Source: Chitinophaga sp. H8
Lineage (GTDB): Bacteria > Bacteroidota > Bacteroidia > Chitinophagales > Chitinophagaceae
Length of the DNA: 64,000 nt
Direction: 5' to 3'
Assembly: GCF_040567655.1 (NCBI RefSeq)
Contig: NZ_JBEXAC010000001.1
Location: 2,046,001-2,110,000 of the forward strand
Under the pieces are notes generated by a model, which ran no database searches, was not told where the DNA came from, and saw only the letters and a program-made list of their open reading frames with translations. Shown here piece by piece: positions 35,903 through 44,746 of this stretch. Position 1 is the first letter of the stretch, and every line of letters starts with the position of its first letter. Both the position numbers and the translations under genes were made by a program.

Positions 35903-36454
35903 ATGCGTAAACAAATTCTGATCCCAGCAGCTGCCCTGATTATCATGAGTGGTATGGCCTCCTGTGGCAACAAGGCAAAAACTGCTGATACCCAGGAAAC
36001 TACTGCTACTACTACCCCCGAAAGTGCCGCACCCACTCCGGTAGGTAATCAGCCACTGTCTTATGTGGTAAAAATATCCCCGGACTCTGCCATATTGGGT
36101 AAAAAAGGAGAAGCCTTCATCAAATTTGAAGATGGTAATGCTATTGCCTTACAGGATGCTGATGGAAAATCTACCGGTACAGAAGTGACTATCAAAATGA
36201 GTATTACAAACAGAAGTAAGCTGGACAACAAGACTTATTTCACAGTAGAGTTTTCAAATGCCAGACTGGAACTGGACAATGGTACTGCTATCACATACAA
36301 AACATCTGATGGGACTACCAACCCCGAAGCAGAGTCTACCAGTCAGGCCAGCGTTATTTTTGATGTACCTGCCGGTGCTAAACCTGCTAAACTGAGCCTC
36401 TTCCTGGATGGTACCCGTGTATCTACAGGAATAAGCCTGGAAGAAAAGAAATAA
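35903..36454 (+). CDS. uncharacterised lipoprotein
   Basis: A 183-residue lipoprotein with a lipobox ending in MASC (Cys ~21). A Thr/Ala/Glu/Pro-rich linker (TADTQETTATTTPESAAPTP) is followed by a beta-sandwich-like domain from about residue 48, with repeated KISPDSAILGKKGEAFIKF and VTIKMSITNRSKLDN strands. No domain name recognised. Presumed periplasmic or surface-exposed. It is monocistronic and ends at a hairpin (36480-36531). An upstream TATCTTCG is a possible -7 box. Confidence 0.6.
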   Translation: MRKQILIPAAALIIMSGMASCGNKAKTADTQETTATTTPESAAPTPVGNQPLSYVVKISPDSAILGKKGEAFIKFEDGNAIALQDADGKSTGTEVTIKMSITNRSKLDNKTYFTVEFSNARLELDNGTAITYKTSDGTTNPEAESTSQASVIFDVPAGAKPAKLSLFLDGTRVSTGISLEEKK

Positions 36455-36479
36455 TTAACTGTCACTTGCAAGCATATAC

Positions 36480-36537
36480 AGGACTTTAAACGATGAGATC
36501 ATCACTGCTTTATCTCATCGTTTAAAGTCCTTTTTTA
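36480..36537. terminator. convergent terminator hairpin
   Basis: AGGACTTTAAACGATGAGA and its reverse complement form a perfect 19-bp stem (36480-36498 / 36513-36531), followed by TTTTTT. It ends the lipoprotein transcript and, on the other strand, the mqnA transcript. Confidence 0.85.
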
Positions 36538-36547
36538 TAGCTCCTCC

Positions 36548-37285
36548 TTATCTCAGGTAACTGAGAAATTGCTGCATCCCCTGACGTTTGGCCGGAGTGA
36601 GTGGATAACTGATGTTCTGCGTATAATAAGTAGTGAGGTCGTAAACGCTGTAGGGATTTTCTGCTACCACACCAGGAATATTGTTAATACCAATGCTGCT
36701 GGCATTATTAAACTCCTGGATAAATGCTACCGGCAGTGGTTTATTGCTGATCCAGGCCGCAAAAACAAAGGGCAGGCTGGTAAAACGTACCCAGTTCTCA
36801 GCCAGATCATAGATGTAAGGAGATACCTTGCGCTGCTCCAGTGCCCGGTCGCCAATCACTAAGCCTGCATCCGTTCCCTTGATCTTATCCTGGTAATCAT
36901 CAGTAGTTTCTATCAGTTCTACAGATAATTTCCAGTAATCTCTTACCAGCAGCTTTAATAAAGCTACAGATGTGCGGCTCTGATAATCCAGGTAAATCCG
37001 CTTTATTTCATGCAATGGCACTTCACTGAACAAACACACCGATGCCACCGGGCCATCTGCACCTATACAAAAGTCTGCTATGATGTGATATTCTTTCATT
37101 TTTGGGATGATAGCCACCGGTACCAGCGCAACATCCACTTCTCCATCTATTAATTGCTGGGCTATCTTAGCCGGATAATCTACCGATAAATCCATCATCT
37201 TCATCACCGGATGATCCCTGAATCCAAACAACAAAGGCTTCGTATTTAAATAACTTACAGCCGCTACTTTTACTTTCCGTTCCAA
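36548..37285 (-). CDS. mqnA: chorismate dehydratase MqnA (futalosine menaquinone pathway)
   Basis: A 245-residue periplasmic-binding-protein-like enzyme, MERKVKVAAVSYLNTKPLLFG, with GEVDVALVPVAIIP and DAGLVIGDRAL, which are hallmarks of MqnA. It converts chorismate to 3-enolpyruvyl-benzoate, the first committed step of the futalosine route to menaquinone. The start appears to be TTG at 37285; no in-frame ATG lies upstream within the intergenic gap. The other mqn genes are not in this window. It is divergent from purB with 114 bases between. Confidence 0.88.
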   Translation of the reverse strand: MERKVKVAAVSYLNTKPLLFGFRDHPVMKMMDLSVDYPAKIAQQLIDGEVDVALVPVAIIPKMKEYHIIADFCIGADGPVASVCLFSEVPLHEIKRIYLDYQSRTSVALLKLLVRDYWKLSVELIETTDDYQDKIKGTDAGLVIGDRALEQRKVSPYIYDLAENWVRFTSLPFVFAAWISNKPLPVAFIQEFNNASSIGINNIPGVVAENPYSVYDLTTYYTQNISYPLTPAKRQGMQQFLSYLR

Positions 37286-37305
37286 TTTCTGTATTTTTGA
37301 AGCCG

Positions 37306-37313
37306 CAAAAATA
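37306..37313 (-). promoter_or_regulatory. possible -7 element for mqnA (TATTTTTG)
   Basis: Minus-strand TATTTTTG lies 21 bases upstream of the TTG start and matches TAnnTTTG. This supports the TTG start with a short leader. Confidence 0.4.
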
Positions 37314-37399
37314 ACTAAAATCCAACTTCCGGCGCCGATTTAAGATATTTGCAGCGTAAATGAGACGATTTTTGATTTGATATCTGGAATTATATAAAT

Positions 37400-38740
37400 A
37401 TGCAACTACAACCTTTAACAGCCATTTCCCCGTTAGACGGACGCTATCGCAGACAACTGGATGAGCTTTCCAATTATTTTTCTGAATTTGCATTAATCCG
37501 TTACCGGGTCATGGTAGAGGTGGAATATTTTATTGCATTGGCAGAACAAAAAGTATTTACCCTGCCTAAAGCCAAAGTACTGCCACTACGCAAAATATAC
37601 CAGGAGTTTACACTGGAAAACGCCCAGCTGATCAAGGACACCGAGAAGATTACCAACCATGATGTGAAAGCGGTAGAGTACTTCCTCAAGAATGAAATGA
37701 AAAATCTCGGCCTGGAAGATAAACTGGAATGGGTGCATTTTGGTCTTACTTCGCAGGACATCAATAACACCGCTACTCCCCTGTTTTGGAAAGACGGCGT
37801 AGAACAGGTATACATGCCTGCACTGGCCAACCTGGTCCTGGGTCTCCGGAAAATGGGACAATCCTGGATGAAAGTGCCTATGCTGGCCCGTACACACGGA
37901 CAACCCGCTTCCCCTACCATCCTGGGTAAGGAAATCCTGGTGTTTGTGGAAAGACTGGAAGGGCAAATGAAACTGCTGGGAGAAATCCCCTTTGCTGCTA
38001 AATTTGGTGGTGCTACCGGCAACTTTAACGCACATCATGTGGCTTTCCCTAAGATCAACTGGGAAAAGTTTGGCGATAAGTTTGTCAACACCACCCTGGG
38101 TCTGCAGCGCATGAAATATACCACACAGATCGAACATTATGATAACCTGGCCGCCCAGTTTGATGCGCTGAAACGTATCAATAATATCCTGCTGGATTTT
38201 TGCCGGGATATCTGGACCTATATCTCCATGGATTATTTCAAACAAAAGGTGAAGAAAAATGAAGTAGGCTCTTCTGCCATGCCTCATAAAGTAAATCCTA
38301 TTGATTTTGAAAATGCAGAAGGGAACCTGGGATTGGCCAACGCTTTGTTTGAACACCTGAGTGCCAAATTACCTGTATCCCGTTTACAGCGTGATCTGAC
38401 CGATTCTACGGTGTTGCGTAATGTAGGGGTACCATTTGGTCATACCCTGCTGGCTACCAAATCCATCCAGAAGGGATTGGAAAAGCTGATCCTCAATGAA
38501 GCCAAACTGAAAGAAGACCTGGACAACAACTGGGCAGTAGTGGCAGAAGCAATCCAGACGGTATTACGCCGGGAAAATTATCCCCAGCCTTACGAGGCGC
38601 TGAAGGAACTGACCCGTGGCGGCGACCAGATCAATCAGAAAACAATGCATAAGTTCATTGATGGGCTAAAGATCAATGCTGCTTTAAAAAAAGAACTGAA
38701 AGCTATCACGCCGCATAATTATACTGGTATCTGGAATTAA
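37400..38740 (+). CDS. purB: adenylosuccinate lyase
   Basis: A 446-residue enzyme of the fumarase/aspartase superfamily. Signature SSAMPHKVNPIDFENAEGN (about residues 293-311) contains the mobile-loop Ser. The flanking regions HFGLTSQDINNTATPLFW and RTHGQPASPT carry the other catalytic His-containing motif. It catalyses two steps of purine synthesis: SAICAR to AICAR plus fumarate, and adenylosuccinate to AMP plus fumarate. Length matches the E. coli-type class. A terminator follows at 38766. Confidence 0.95.
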   Translation: MQLQPLTAISPLDGRYRRQLDELSNYFSEFALIRYRVMVEVEYFIALAEQKVFTLPKAKVLPLRKIYQEFTLENAQLIKDTEKITNHDVKAVEYFLKNEMKNLGLEDKLEWVHFGLTSQDINNTATPLFWKDGVEQVYMPALANLVLGLRKMGQSWMKVPMLARTHGQPASPTILGKEILVFVERLEGQMKLLGEIPFAAKFGGATGNFNAHHVAFPKINWEKFGDKFVNTTLGLQRMKYTTQIEHYDNLAAQFDALKRINNILLDFCRDIWTYISMDYFKQKVKKNEVGSSAMPHKVNPIDFENAEGNLGLANALFEHLSAKLPVSRLQRDLTDSTVLRNVGVPFGHTLLATKSIQKGLEKLILNEAKLKEDLDNNWAVVAEAIQTVLRRENYPQPYEALKELTRGGDQINQKTMHKFIDGLKINAALKKELKAITPHNYTGIWN

Positions 38741-38765
38741 TCCGGTACTAAATATCCAAACAAAT

Positions 38766-38800
38766 AAAGGGAGTCTTGTAAAAAGGACTCCCTTTTCTTT
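38766..38800 (+). terminator. purB terminator hairpin
   Basis: AAAGGGAGTC and GACTCCCTTT form a 10-bp stem with TTGTAAAAAG loop, followed by a T-rich stretch. About 26 bases past the purB stop. Confidence 0.8.
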
Positions 38801-38865
38801 ATTCAACCTGCCATTCACAAGAAGCAAAATATATAAGTGCGCCATGGGAGTAGGTTACGTTATAG

Positions 38866-38953
38866 ATAAGGCAGACATAAGGTAGACATAAAATAGTGAT
38901 AAAGCAGAGATAAGGTAGACATAGAGAGGTCTACCTTATCTCTACCTTATCTT
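38866..38953. repeat. 11-bp tandem repeat array that inverts into a hairpin
   Basis: Five consecutive 11-base units (ATAAGGCAGAC, ATAAGGTAGAC, ATAAAATAGTG, ATAAAGCAGAG, ATAAGGTAGAC; 38866-38920) are followed after 11 bases by two units in opposite orientation (TACCTTATCTC, TACCTTATCTT; 38932-38953). The join forms a 15-bp perfect stem (38906-38920 / 38929-38943) with an 8-base loop. It sits between purB and the small exported-protein gene, with no coding potential seen. Confidence 0.8.
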
Positions 38954-39012
38954 TATTTTAAATATCCTTTAATACTAGCTTTTTATATTGCAAGAGGCGG
39001 ATTTTACAGCAG

Positions 39013-39402
39013 TTAAGGCGCAATAATCAATGGAACGCAGGCGGTTGTTTTTCCGCTAACTGCTATCTGAAGGCTATAATGCCCCGGGAGAAGCGTCCGT
39101 AACCGGATGGTTTGTCCTTCGACAAGTACATCCGTAATAAAGGGCAGCATCCGCACCGGCTGTTGTTGTGCATTAAAAACGGTCACCTGGGCTGGTATAC
39201 CAGCTGTAACCATACCTGCCAGCTTTACGACATACACGGCAGTGGCAGGATCGGGTTGATCTAACCTACAGTACATTTCGGGAGCCAAAGACGGCTCATT
39301 GACAGTTGCTGTATGGGTTGCCCTGCTCTCCGGAAGTTGAGCCGGAAAAGCTGTTATAGTGATGCTTTGATGCAGCAAAAAGAGGATACTCCAAAAGTTC
39401 AT
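39013..39402 (-). CDS. small exported beta-sandwich protein, C-terminal T9SS-signal-like
   Basis: A 129-residue protein with an N-terminal hydrophobic signal (to ~FPAQ, residue 22). A Thr/Ala/Pro stretch leads to a beta-sandwich-like end with PAQVTVFNAQQQPVRML and LPGHYSLQIAVSGKTTACVP. The spacing of short strands ending in 'L.PGxYxLxI' resembles type IX sorting-signal (CTD) domains but is not a full match. No other domain. Possibly secreted. Confidence in the gene itself is moderate: no strong promoter seen, and it sits next to the tandem repeat. Confidence 0.5.
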   Translation of the reverse strand: MNFWSILFLLHQSITITAFPAQLPESRATHTATVNEPSLAPEMYCRLDQPDPATAVYVVKLAGMVTAGIPAQVTVFNAQQQPVRMLPFITDVLVEGQTIRLRTLLPGHYSLQIAVSGKTTACVPLIIAP

Positions 39403-39582
39403 GTACCAACAGGTTAAAGGGTGACTTTGGAGTTTTTCGCAGGAAATGATTAAGATAGGAAACAGGCTTGTCTTGAACAGCCTGGTAATAATAACAGGAT
39501 AAAGGTAAGCCTATCAATCGGATTAATTAATTTTTACAAGTAATTATTTTGTTAAGTGATGGTTAATGTACATTTCACCTCT

Positions 39583-39939
39583 TTAAAAGGCGTCTTCTAT
39601 GTGAAGGATTTCGTAGGTATCCGGGGAGTTAAAAGTAATGGCAATCACATCAAAGCGGATGATATCCGGCTGTAGTGGGCTGTATTCCAGGAAAGCATCG
39701 GCAGCGGCCTGTAATAATTCCTGCTTGCGATAGTGAACGGCCTCTTCCGGCCATCCAAACTGGCTGCTTGAGCGTGTTTTTACTTCCACAAAGAGCAAGC
39801 AGTCTTCTTTACTGGCAATGATATCAATTTCTTTCCGGCCGTATTTCCAGTTGGTATATAATACCTGGTAATCTTTTTCCAATAAATAGGATTGCGCAAT
39901 CTGTTCTCCTTTTTTGCCCAGTTCATGATGGGAAGCCAT
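39583..39939 (-). CDS. YraN family (UPF0102) nuclease-fold protein
   Basis: A 118-residue protein. GEQIAQSYLLEKDYQVL is followed by the PD-(D/E)xK core EIDIIASKEDCLLFVEVKTRSS with D44 and the E-x-K motif. Length and motifs are typical of UPF0102/YraN, a Holliday-junction-resolvase-like fold of unknown substrate, likely linked to DNA processing in the cytosol. It stands alone before manA, in opposite orientation. Confidence 0.88.
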   Translation of the reverse strand: MASHHELGKKGEQIAQSYLLEKDYQVLYTNWKYGRKEIDIIASKEDCLLFVEVKTRSSSQFGWPEEAVHYRKQELLQAAADAFLEYSPLQPDIIRFDVIAITFNSPDTYEILHIEDAF

Positions 39940-40058
39940 TGGTTTTTAAGTATTTTTGTGCGCATACGCTAACAGCTACAGGTGTTGGAGCACTATTCCG
40001 GTACTTGGGGCGGTTAACTGGCTATTAATGATTCATTTAAAATACGAATATTATCATC

Positions 40059-41282
40059 ATGACGACTGCTATGGAAAGGAAATTATTTCGTTTGGAAGGT
40101 AAGGTGCAACATTATGCCTGGGGTGGGTATACTTATATACCCGCATTACTGGGTATTCCGGCAGGCAATACGCCCAGTGCAGAATATTGGATGGGGGCGC
40201 ATCAGAGTGCTCCTTCACAGGTCATCACTCCCGGTGGTACCATTACCCTGGATAAGCTGATACAGGAACGTCCGCAGGAGGTATTGGGAGAAGCAGTATG
40301 GCAACGTTTTGGGCAGCTTCCCTATTTATTCAAAATACTGGATGTAAAAGATATGTTGTCTATACAGGTACACCCCAGTAAAACTGAAGCAGAAAAAGGG
40401 TTTGCCCGTGAAAATGAGGCCGGTATCCCGCTAAATGCCCCCGACCGTAACTATAAAGATGCCAATCACAAACCGGAGATCATGGTAGCATTGAGTGATT
40501 TCTGGCTATTACATGGGTTTCTGCCCCACGATGCTTTACAGCAGGTATTGAAAACCGTACCTGAATTTGCAACGCTGACCAGTATTTATGAACAGGAAGG
40601 CTATAAGGGCTTGTATAAAGCTGTGATGGAAATGCCGCAGGAACAGGTCAATACATTGTTAAGGCCATTGGCAGAAAGAGTATTGCCCGCTTACCAGGCT
40701 AATCAGCTGGATAAATCCGATCCTGCATTCTGGGCTGGCAGGGCTATTGCCAATGATCCCGAAGGGATGAACCGGCTTGACAGAGGGATTTTCTCTATTT
40801 ACTTTTTCAATATCATGAATGTACAGCCTGGAGAAGCCGTATTCCAGGATGCCGGTATCCCGCATGCTTACCTGGAAGGGCAGAATGTGGAATTAATGGC
40901 CAATTCAGACAATGTTTTACGCGGAGGCCTGACTCCTAAACATATTGACGTACCTGAACTGTTGAAACATACCCGGTTTGAAGGGGTACACCCGGTCATT
41001 ATACAAGGCAGTGCTGTACAGGATGGATTGGAGCAATTATATCACTCTCCTGCTCCGGACTTTGCTGCCAGCAAAATTGAGTTGCAAAAAGGTCAGGTAT
41101 ATAAAAGTACCAGCAATGCTGCGGCTATTTTGATCGTGATGAAAGGAACAGCTACCATTACCGGCTCTGATACGTTGGCTTTACATAAAGGACAATGCGC
41201 CTTAGTGACTAATGGCGAGCACTATCAGATCAGTACTGACAACGAAGTAGTGATCTTTAAAGCAGGCCCTGGTCAGTTTTAA
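40059..41282 (+). CDS. manA: mannose-6-phosphate isomerase, class I
   Basis: A 407-residue zinc-dependent enzyme. Motifs: VQHYAWGG at the N-terminus, IQVHPSKTEAEKGF (metal ligands Gln/His), NHKPEI (Glu) and GIPHAYLEGQNVELMANSDNVLRGGLTPKH (last His and catalytic Arg). It interconverts fructose-6-P and mannose-6-P, feeding GDP-mannose and glycan synthesis or mannose use. A second in-frame ATG at 40071 (MERKLF) is equally plausible. A TATTTTTG element at 39949-39956 may be its -7 box. Confidence 0.92.
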   Translation: MTTAMERKLFRLEGKVQHYAWGGYTYIPALLGIPAGNTPSAEYWMGAHQSAPSQVITPGGTITLDKLIQERPQEVLGEAVWQRFGQLPYLFKILDVKDMLSIQVHPSKTEAEKGFARENEAGIPLNAPDRNYKDANHKPEIMVALSDFWLLHGFLPHDALQQVLKTVPEFATLTSIYEQEGYKGLYKAVMEMPQEQVNTLLRPLAERVLPAYQANQLDKSDPAFWAGRAIANDPEGMNRLDRGIFSIYFFNIMNVQPGEAVFQDAGIPHAYLEGQNVELMANSDNVLRGGLTPKHIDVPELLKHTRFEGVHPVIIQGSAVQDGLEQLYHSPAPDFAASKIELQKGQVYKSTSNAAAILIVMKGTATITGSDTLALHKGQCALVTNGEHYQISTDNEVVIFKAGPGQF

Positions 41283-41330
41283 TTGAAAGTATGCCGCGGA
41301 TTACCTGCTGCAAAATTCATTTAATTAATG

Positions 41331-41338
41331 TAAATTTG
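41331..41338 (+). promoter_or_regulatory. possible -7 element (TAAATTTG)
   Basis: TAAATTTG fits the Bacteroidota -7 consensus, 27 bases upstream of the membrane protein start at 41365. No clear -33 box. Confidence 0.35.
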
Positions 41339-41364
41339 GCTATTAATTCATTGAAAGTTCATAT

Positions 41365-41949
41365 ATGAAACGTTCTTCTTTAATACAGGCGGGCATTGTA
41401 GCGGGGCTGATCTTCGCAACTGCTATGTGCCGTATTTTTACCAATGAGCTGCAGTTGTGGAACTTTACTGCCATAGGTGCCAGCGCATTGTTTGCCGGCG
41501 TTATCCTGAAAGATAAACGTTATGCTTACGCGTTACCTTTGTTTACATTGTTTCTGACGGACCTGTTTTTCCAGTTATTTACCAGTATTCAGGGTTTCTA
41601 TGGTGGGCAGATGTTTTTTGTATATGGCGCATTTCTGCTGATTACCTGGATAGGTACCCGCATGAAAAAGGTGAATACCCTGACGATCCTGTTGGCTTCA
41701 ATAGGTAGCGGTGCTTTATTCTTTATCATTTCTAATCTGGGCACCTGGTTATTGAGTGGCATGTACCCTATTACATTAAGTGGTTTGATGACCTGCTACG
41801 CAGCCGCTATTCCTTTCTTCCGGAATGATATGTTTGGTAACTTCTTACTGAATACCATTATGGGGAACGTGTTTTACAGTGGCGTACTGTTTGGTGGATA
41901 TGCGTTGCTCAAGTCCCTGGTACTGAAGGGGCAACAACAATTGGCTTAA
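41365..41949 (+). CDS. DUF6580 family membrane protein
   Basis: A 194-residue integral membrane protein with five or six helices. Conserved-looking pieces are AMCRIFTNELQLWNFTAIGASALFAG, KDKRYAYALPLFTLFLTDLFFQ and NLGTWLLSGMYP. This pattern is the DUF6580 family, whose members resemble the substrate-binding subunits of energy-coupling (ECF) transporters. The ligand is not known. The convergent gene encodes a Dph6-like ATP pyrophosphatase, and the two share a terminator. No riboswitch is seen upstream. Confidence 0.75.
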   Translation: MKRSSLIQAGIVAGLIFATAMCRIFTNELQLWNFTAIGASALFAGVILKDKRYAYALPLFTLFLTDLFFQLFTSIQGFYGGQMFFVYGAFLLITWIGTRMKKVNTLTILLASIGSGALFFIISNLGTWLLSGMYPITLSGLMTCYAAAIPFFRNDMFGNFLLNTIMGNVFYSGVLFGGYALLKSLVLKGQQQLA

Positions 41950-41973
41950 TTTTAATTTTGGTTTAAAATAGCG

Positions 41974-42003
41974 AAGGCGTCTCACAAGGAGACGCCTTTT
42001 TTG
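41974..42003. terminator. convergent terminator hairpin
   Basis: AAGGCGTCTC and GAGACGCCTT form a 10-bp stem around ACAAG, with a T-run of six on the plus strand and an A-rich left side. Between DUF6580 and the convergent Dph6-like gene. Confidence 0.85.
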
Positions 42004-42648
42004 TTATACTTCCCATTGAAGGAAACAATAATCTCCATGGATTATTTTTGTACAGGCTGGCAGTTTTACCGGTGATCGGAAGAGCGGGCAATCAATAACC
42101 GCCGTATGAAATTCCCCGTTTTCCCCACATACATCTACTCCTTTGGCTTCCAGGTCGTTCAGTAGTGACAAGTCAAGCGTACGTCCCAGAAAATCAATCC
42201 CCAGGTGGGTATTACAGGAAACGATCATGGTCGTAATTCCGGCAGACAACATTTGCAGAACCAGGTCTTTCCGGTTGCCTTGCCATAAGGGAAGTACTGC
42301 TGTGATATCAGCAGCAGCGCACACCTTTTCTTCCCAGTCGCGGTGTGCCTGAAGGTCTATATCGCCAAAGATAGCATGGGTAAGCTGGTAAGCCGGTACC
42401 AGCTGTTGCAGCATCGCTATATAGTTCTCTTCATATGCTTCCCAGGAGGCGGCGATGGTTACCAGCGGTAGTGCCAGGGCATCCGCCTGTTGCTGCAATA
42501 TATGCTGTGGCAACCCATGCGACCGGGATCTGTTACCTGTTTCATTCATGACATTAAACAAAACAGCAGGCTGGTAGCCTGCTGTTTGTGCCTGCATGAA
42601 AGCAAAGCAACTATCTTTTCCGCCACTCCATGATACAAGGGCTTTCAA
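42004..42648 (-). CDS. Dph6-related ATP pyrophosphatase (PP-loop)
   Basis: A 214-residue PP-loop protein: ALVSWSGGKDSCFAFMQA (SGGKDS at 8-13) binds ATP, and CGENGEFHTAV (~174-184) is the family's second signature. Archaeal and eukaryotic relatives make diphthamide on EF-2. Bacteria lack that modification, so the bacterial group must amidate or adenylate something else. It starts 26 bases after the lepA stop on the same strand, so read-through is possible. Confidence 0.85.
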   Translation of the reverse strand: MKALVSWSGGKDSCFAFMQAQTAGYQPAVLFNVMNETGNRSRSHGLPQHILQQQADALALPLVTIAASWEAYEENYIAMLQQLVPAYQLTHAIFGDIDLQAHRDWEEKVCAAADITAVLPLWQGNRKDLVLQMLSAGITTMIVSCNTHLGIDFLGRTLDLSLLNDLEAKGVDVCGENGEFHTAVIDCPLFRSPVKLPACTKIIHGDYCFLQWEV

Positions 42649-42674
42649 TGATACTTATATTTTGTTGGTGAGGA

Positions 42675-44468
42675 TTAGTCGTCCAGTTTAAGCACCGCCA
42701 GGAATGCTTCCTGTGGTACTTCCACATTACCTATCTGGCGCATACGTTTTTTACCTTCTTTCTGTTTTTCCAGCAGTTTACGTTTACGGGAAATATCACC
42801 ACCATAACATTTAGCAGTTACATCCTTACGCATGGCGCTGATGTTTTCGCGGGCTACGATTTTAGCACCGATAGCTGCCTGGATAGCAATCAGGAATTGC
42901 TGGCGGGGTAATAATTCTTTCAGTTTTTCACACAGCTTGCGGCCAAATTCCTGGGCACGACTACGATGGATCAGTGCACTGAGGGCATCCACCTTTTCAG
43001 CGTTGAGCAGGATATCCATTTTTACGATATCGCTATCCCGGCGTCCAATAGGAGAATAATCGAAGGAAGCGTATCCACGGGTCTGGCTTTTCAGTTTATC
43101 ATAAAAGTCGAACACGATTTCCGTGAGGGGCAATTCAAAGATCAGTTCCACACGGGTGGTAGTGAGATAACTTTGATTGATCAGTATACCCCGTTTACCC
43201 AGACATAAGGTCATGATATTACCGATATAATCTGGTTTGGTAATGATCTGCGCACGGATAAAAGGCTCCTCAATGCGCTCCAGTTTGCTGGGGTCCGGCA
43301 TTTCGGCAGGGTTATTTACGGTAATCACCTCGCCTTTGGTGGTATGTGCAATAAAGCTTACGTTGGGTACGGTAGTAATTACGGTTTGGTTAAACTCCCT
43401 TTCAAGACGTTCCTGGATGATTTCCATGTGGAGCATGCCAAGGAATCCGCAACGGAAGCCAAAACCAAGCGCCTGGGATGTTTCCAGTTCATAGGTAAGA
43501 GAGGCATCATTCAGCTGGAGTTTGTCCATACAGTCGCGCAGCTCTTCAAAGTCGTCTGTCACCACGGGGAAAATGCCCGCAAATACCATAGGCTTTACTT
43601 CTTCAAAACCTTTGATGGCAGCCGTTTCCGGATCAGAAGCGAGGGTAATGGTATCCCCTACTTTAATTTCCTTTGCATTTTTGATACCGGTAATGATATA
43701 TCCAACGTCCCCTGTTTTTACTTCTGCTTTCGGCTGTAAGCCCAGTTTAAGGATCCCCACTTCATCCGCGCCATATTCCATACCGGTATTCTCAAACTTT
43801 ACCATGTCTCCCTTTTTGATGGAGCCGTTAAAAACGCGGTAATATGCAATTACACCACGGAAGGAGTTAAATACGCTGTCAAAAATCAGGGCCTGCAATG
43901 GTGCCGCAGGATCTCCTTTAGGTGGTGGGATACGGCTTACAATAGCTTCGAGAATATCTTCGATCCCAATGCCGGTTTTGGCAGAAGCGAGTAAAATATC
44001 CTCTTCCTTCACTCCGATCAGTTCTATGATCTGGTCTTTTACTTCCGGCACCATGGCGCCATCCATATCGATCTTATTGATTACCGGAATGATCTCCAGG
44101 TCGTTTTCCAGTGCCAGGTAAAGGTTAGAGATGGTTTGTGCCTGAATCCCCTGGGTAGCATCTACCAGCAACAAGGCACCTTCACAGGCGGCCAGTGCGC
44201 GGGACACTTCATAGGAAAAGTCTACGTGGCCCGGTGTATCGATCAGGTTAAACACGATGTTCTCTCCTCCTTTGGTGAGGTAGTTCATCTGGATAGCATG
44301 GCTTTTAATAGTGATGCCCTTTTCCCTTTCGAGGTCCATGTCATCTAATACCTGCGCCTGCATATCGCGGTCGGAGATTGTCTTTGTAAACTCTAAAAGT
44401 CTGTCTGCCAGGGTACTTTTGCCGTGGTCAATATGTGCAATAATGCAAAAATTGCGGATATTCTTCAT
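42675..44468 (-). CDS. lepA: elongation factor 4 (LepA), back-translocating GTPase
   Basis: A 597-residue translational GTPase. [18 protein letters not shown] (G1), [16 protein letters not shown] (G3) and NKIDMDG (G4) are intact. Later domains include the LepA-specific C-terminal region ([21 protein letters not shown]). It binds the ribosome and affects translocation or initiation under stress. The start ATG follows a TATCTTTG element at 44521-44528 by ~53 bases. Confidence 0.95.
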   Translation of the reverse strand: MKNIRNFCIIAHIDHGKSTLADRLLEFTKTISDRDMQAQVLDDMDLEREKGITIKSHAIQMNYLTKGGENIVFNLIDTPGHVDFSYEVSRALAACEGALLLVDATQGIQAQTISNLYLALENDLEIIPVINKIDMDGAMVPEVKDQIIELIGVKEEDILLASAKTGIGIEDILEAIVSRIPPPKGDPAAPLQALIFDSVFNSFRGVIAYYRVFNGSIKKGDMVKFENTGMEYGADEVGILKLGLQPKAEVKTGDVGYIITGIKNAKEIKVGDTITLASDPETAAIKGFEEVKPMVFAGIFPVVTDDFEELRDCMDKLQLNDASLTYELETSQALGFGFRCGFLGMLHMEIIQERLEREFNQTVITTVPNVSFIAHTTKGEVITVNNPAEMPDPSKLERIEEPFIRAQIITKPDYIGNIMTLCLGKRGILINQSYLTTTRVELIFELPLTEIVFDFYDKLKSQTRGYASFDYSPIGRRDSDIVKMDILLNAEKVDALSALIHRSRAQEFGRKLCEKLKELLPRQQFLIAIQAAIGAKIVARENISAMRKDVTAKCYGGDISRKRKLLEKQKEGKKRMRQIGNVEVPQEAFLAVLKLDD

Positions 44469-44520
44469 ATATTATTTTAACCTGTCGGTCGCGGGTTTTG
44501 CCACCGCTCACCTCAAGCCG

Positions 44521-44528
44521 CAAAGATA
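44521..44528 (-). promoter_or_regulatory. possible -7 element for lepA (TATCTTTG)
   Basis: Minus-strand TATCTTTG is a strong TAnnTTTG match, about 53 bases upstream of the lepA start. Confidence 0.45.
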
Positions 44529-44556
44529 TTTAAATTTTGCACAAAAACACATGGTA

Positions 44557-44588
44557 AGCTATTAGCCATTAGCTATTAGCCATTAGCT
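44557..44588. repeat. 14-bp AGCTATTAGCCATT tandem repeat
   Basis: AGCTATTAGCCATT occurs twice in perfect tandem (44557-44570 and 44571-44584), followed by AGCT. Its reverse complement (AATGGCTAATAGCT) belongs to the same AGCTAA family seen at 20.05, 21.47 and 44.69 kb. Confidence 0.75.
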
Positions 44589-44746
44589 CAAAATGCAGCG
44601 AATACCTGCACATAACATATATAACAAATTATTACTAGCTATGAATCCATATGTGTTAAATATCTCCTCTTATCCGGTGCATTTTGCTAACAGCTAATTG
44701 CTTATGGCTAACCGCTTTTTTTCTTACATTTAAAAAAAATAGCAAT

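Noticed and set aside
37586..38356. A 256-residue minus-strand open frame within purB
   Set aside because: Antisense to an intact purB; His/Phe-rich, no family pattern.
38866..38953. CRISPR-like array
   Set aside because: The 11-base units have no spacers of constant length, no 24-37-base repeat and no cas genes nearby. It is a simple tandem repeat.
38866..38953. Insertion sequence end or mobile element
   Set aside because: No transposase frame or target-site duplication was seen nearby; left as an unexplained repeat.
41281..41364. Cobalamin riboswitch upstream of DUF6580
   Set aside because: The 80-base gap is too short and shows no B12-box-like conserved sequence.
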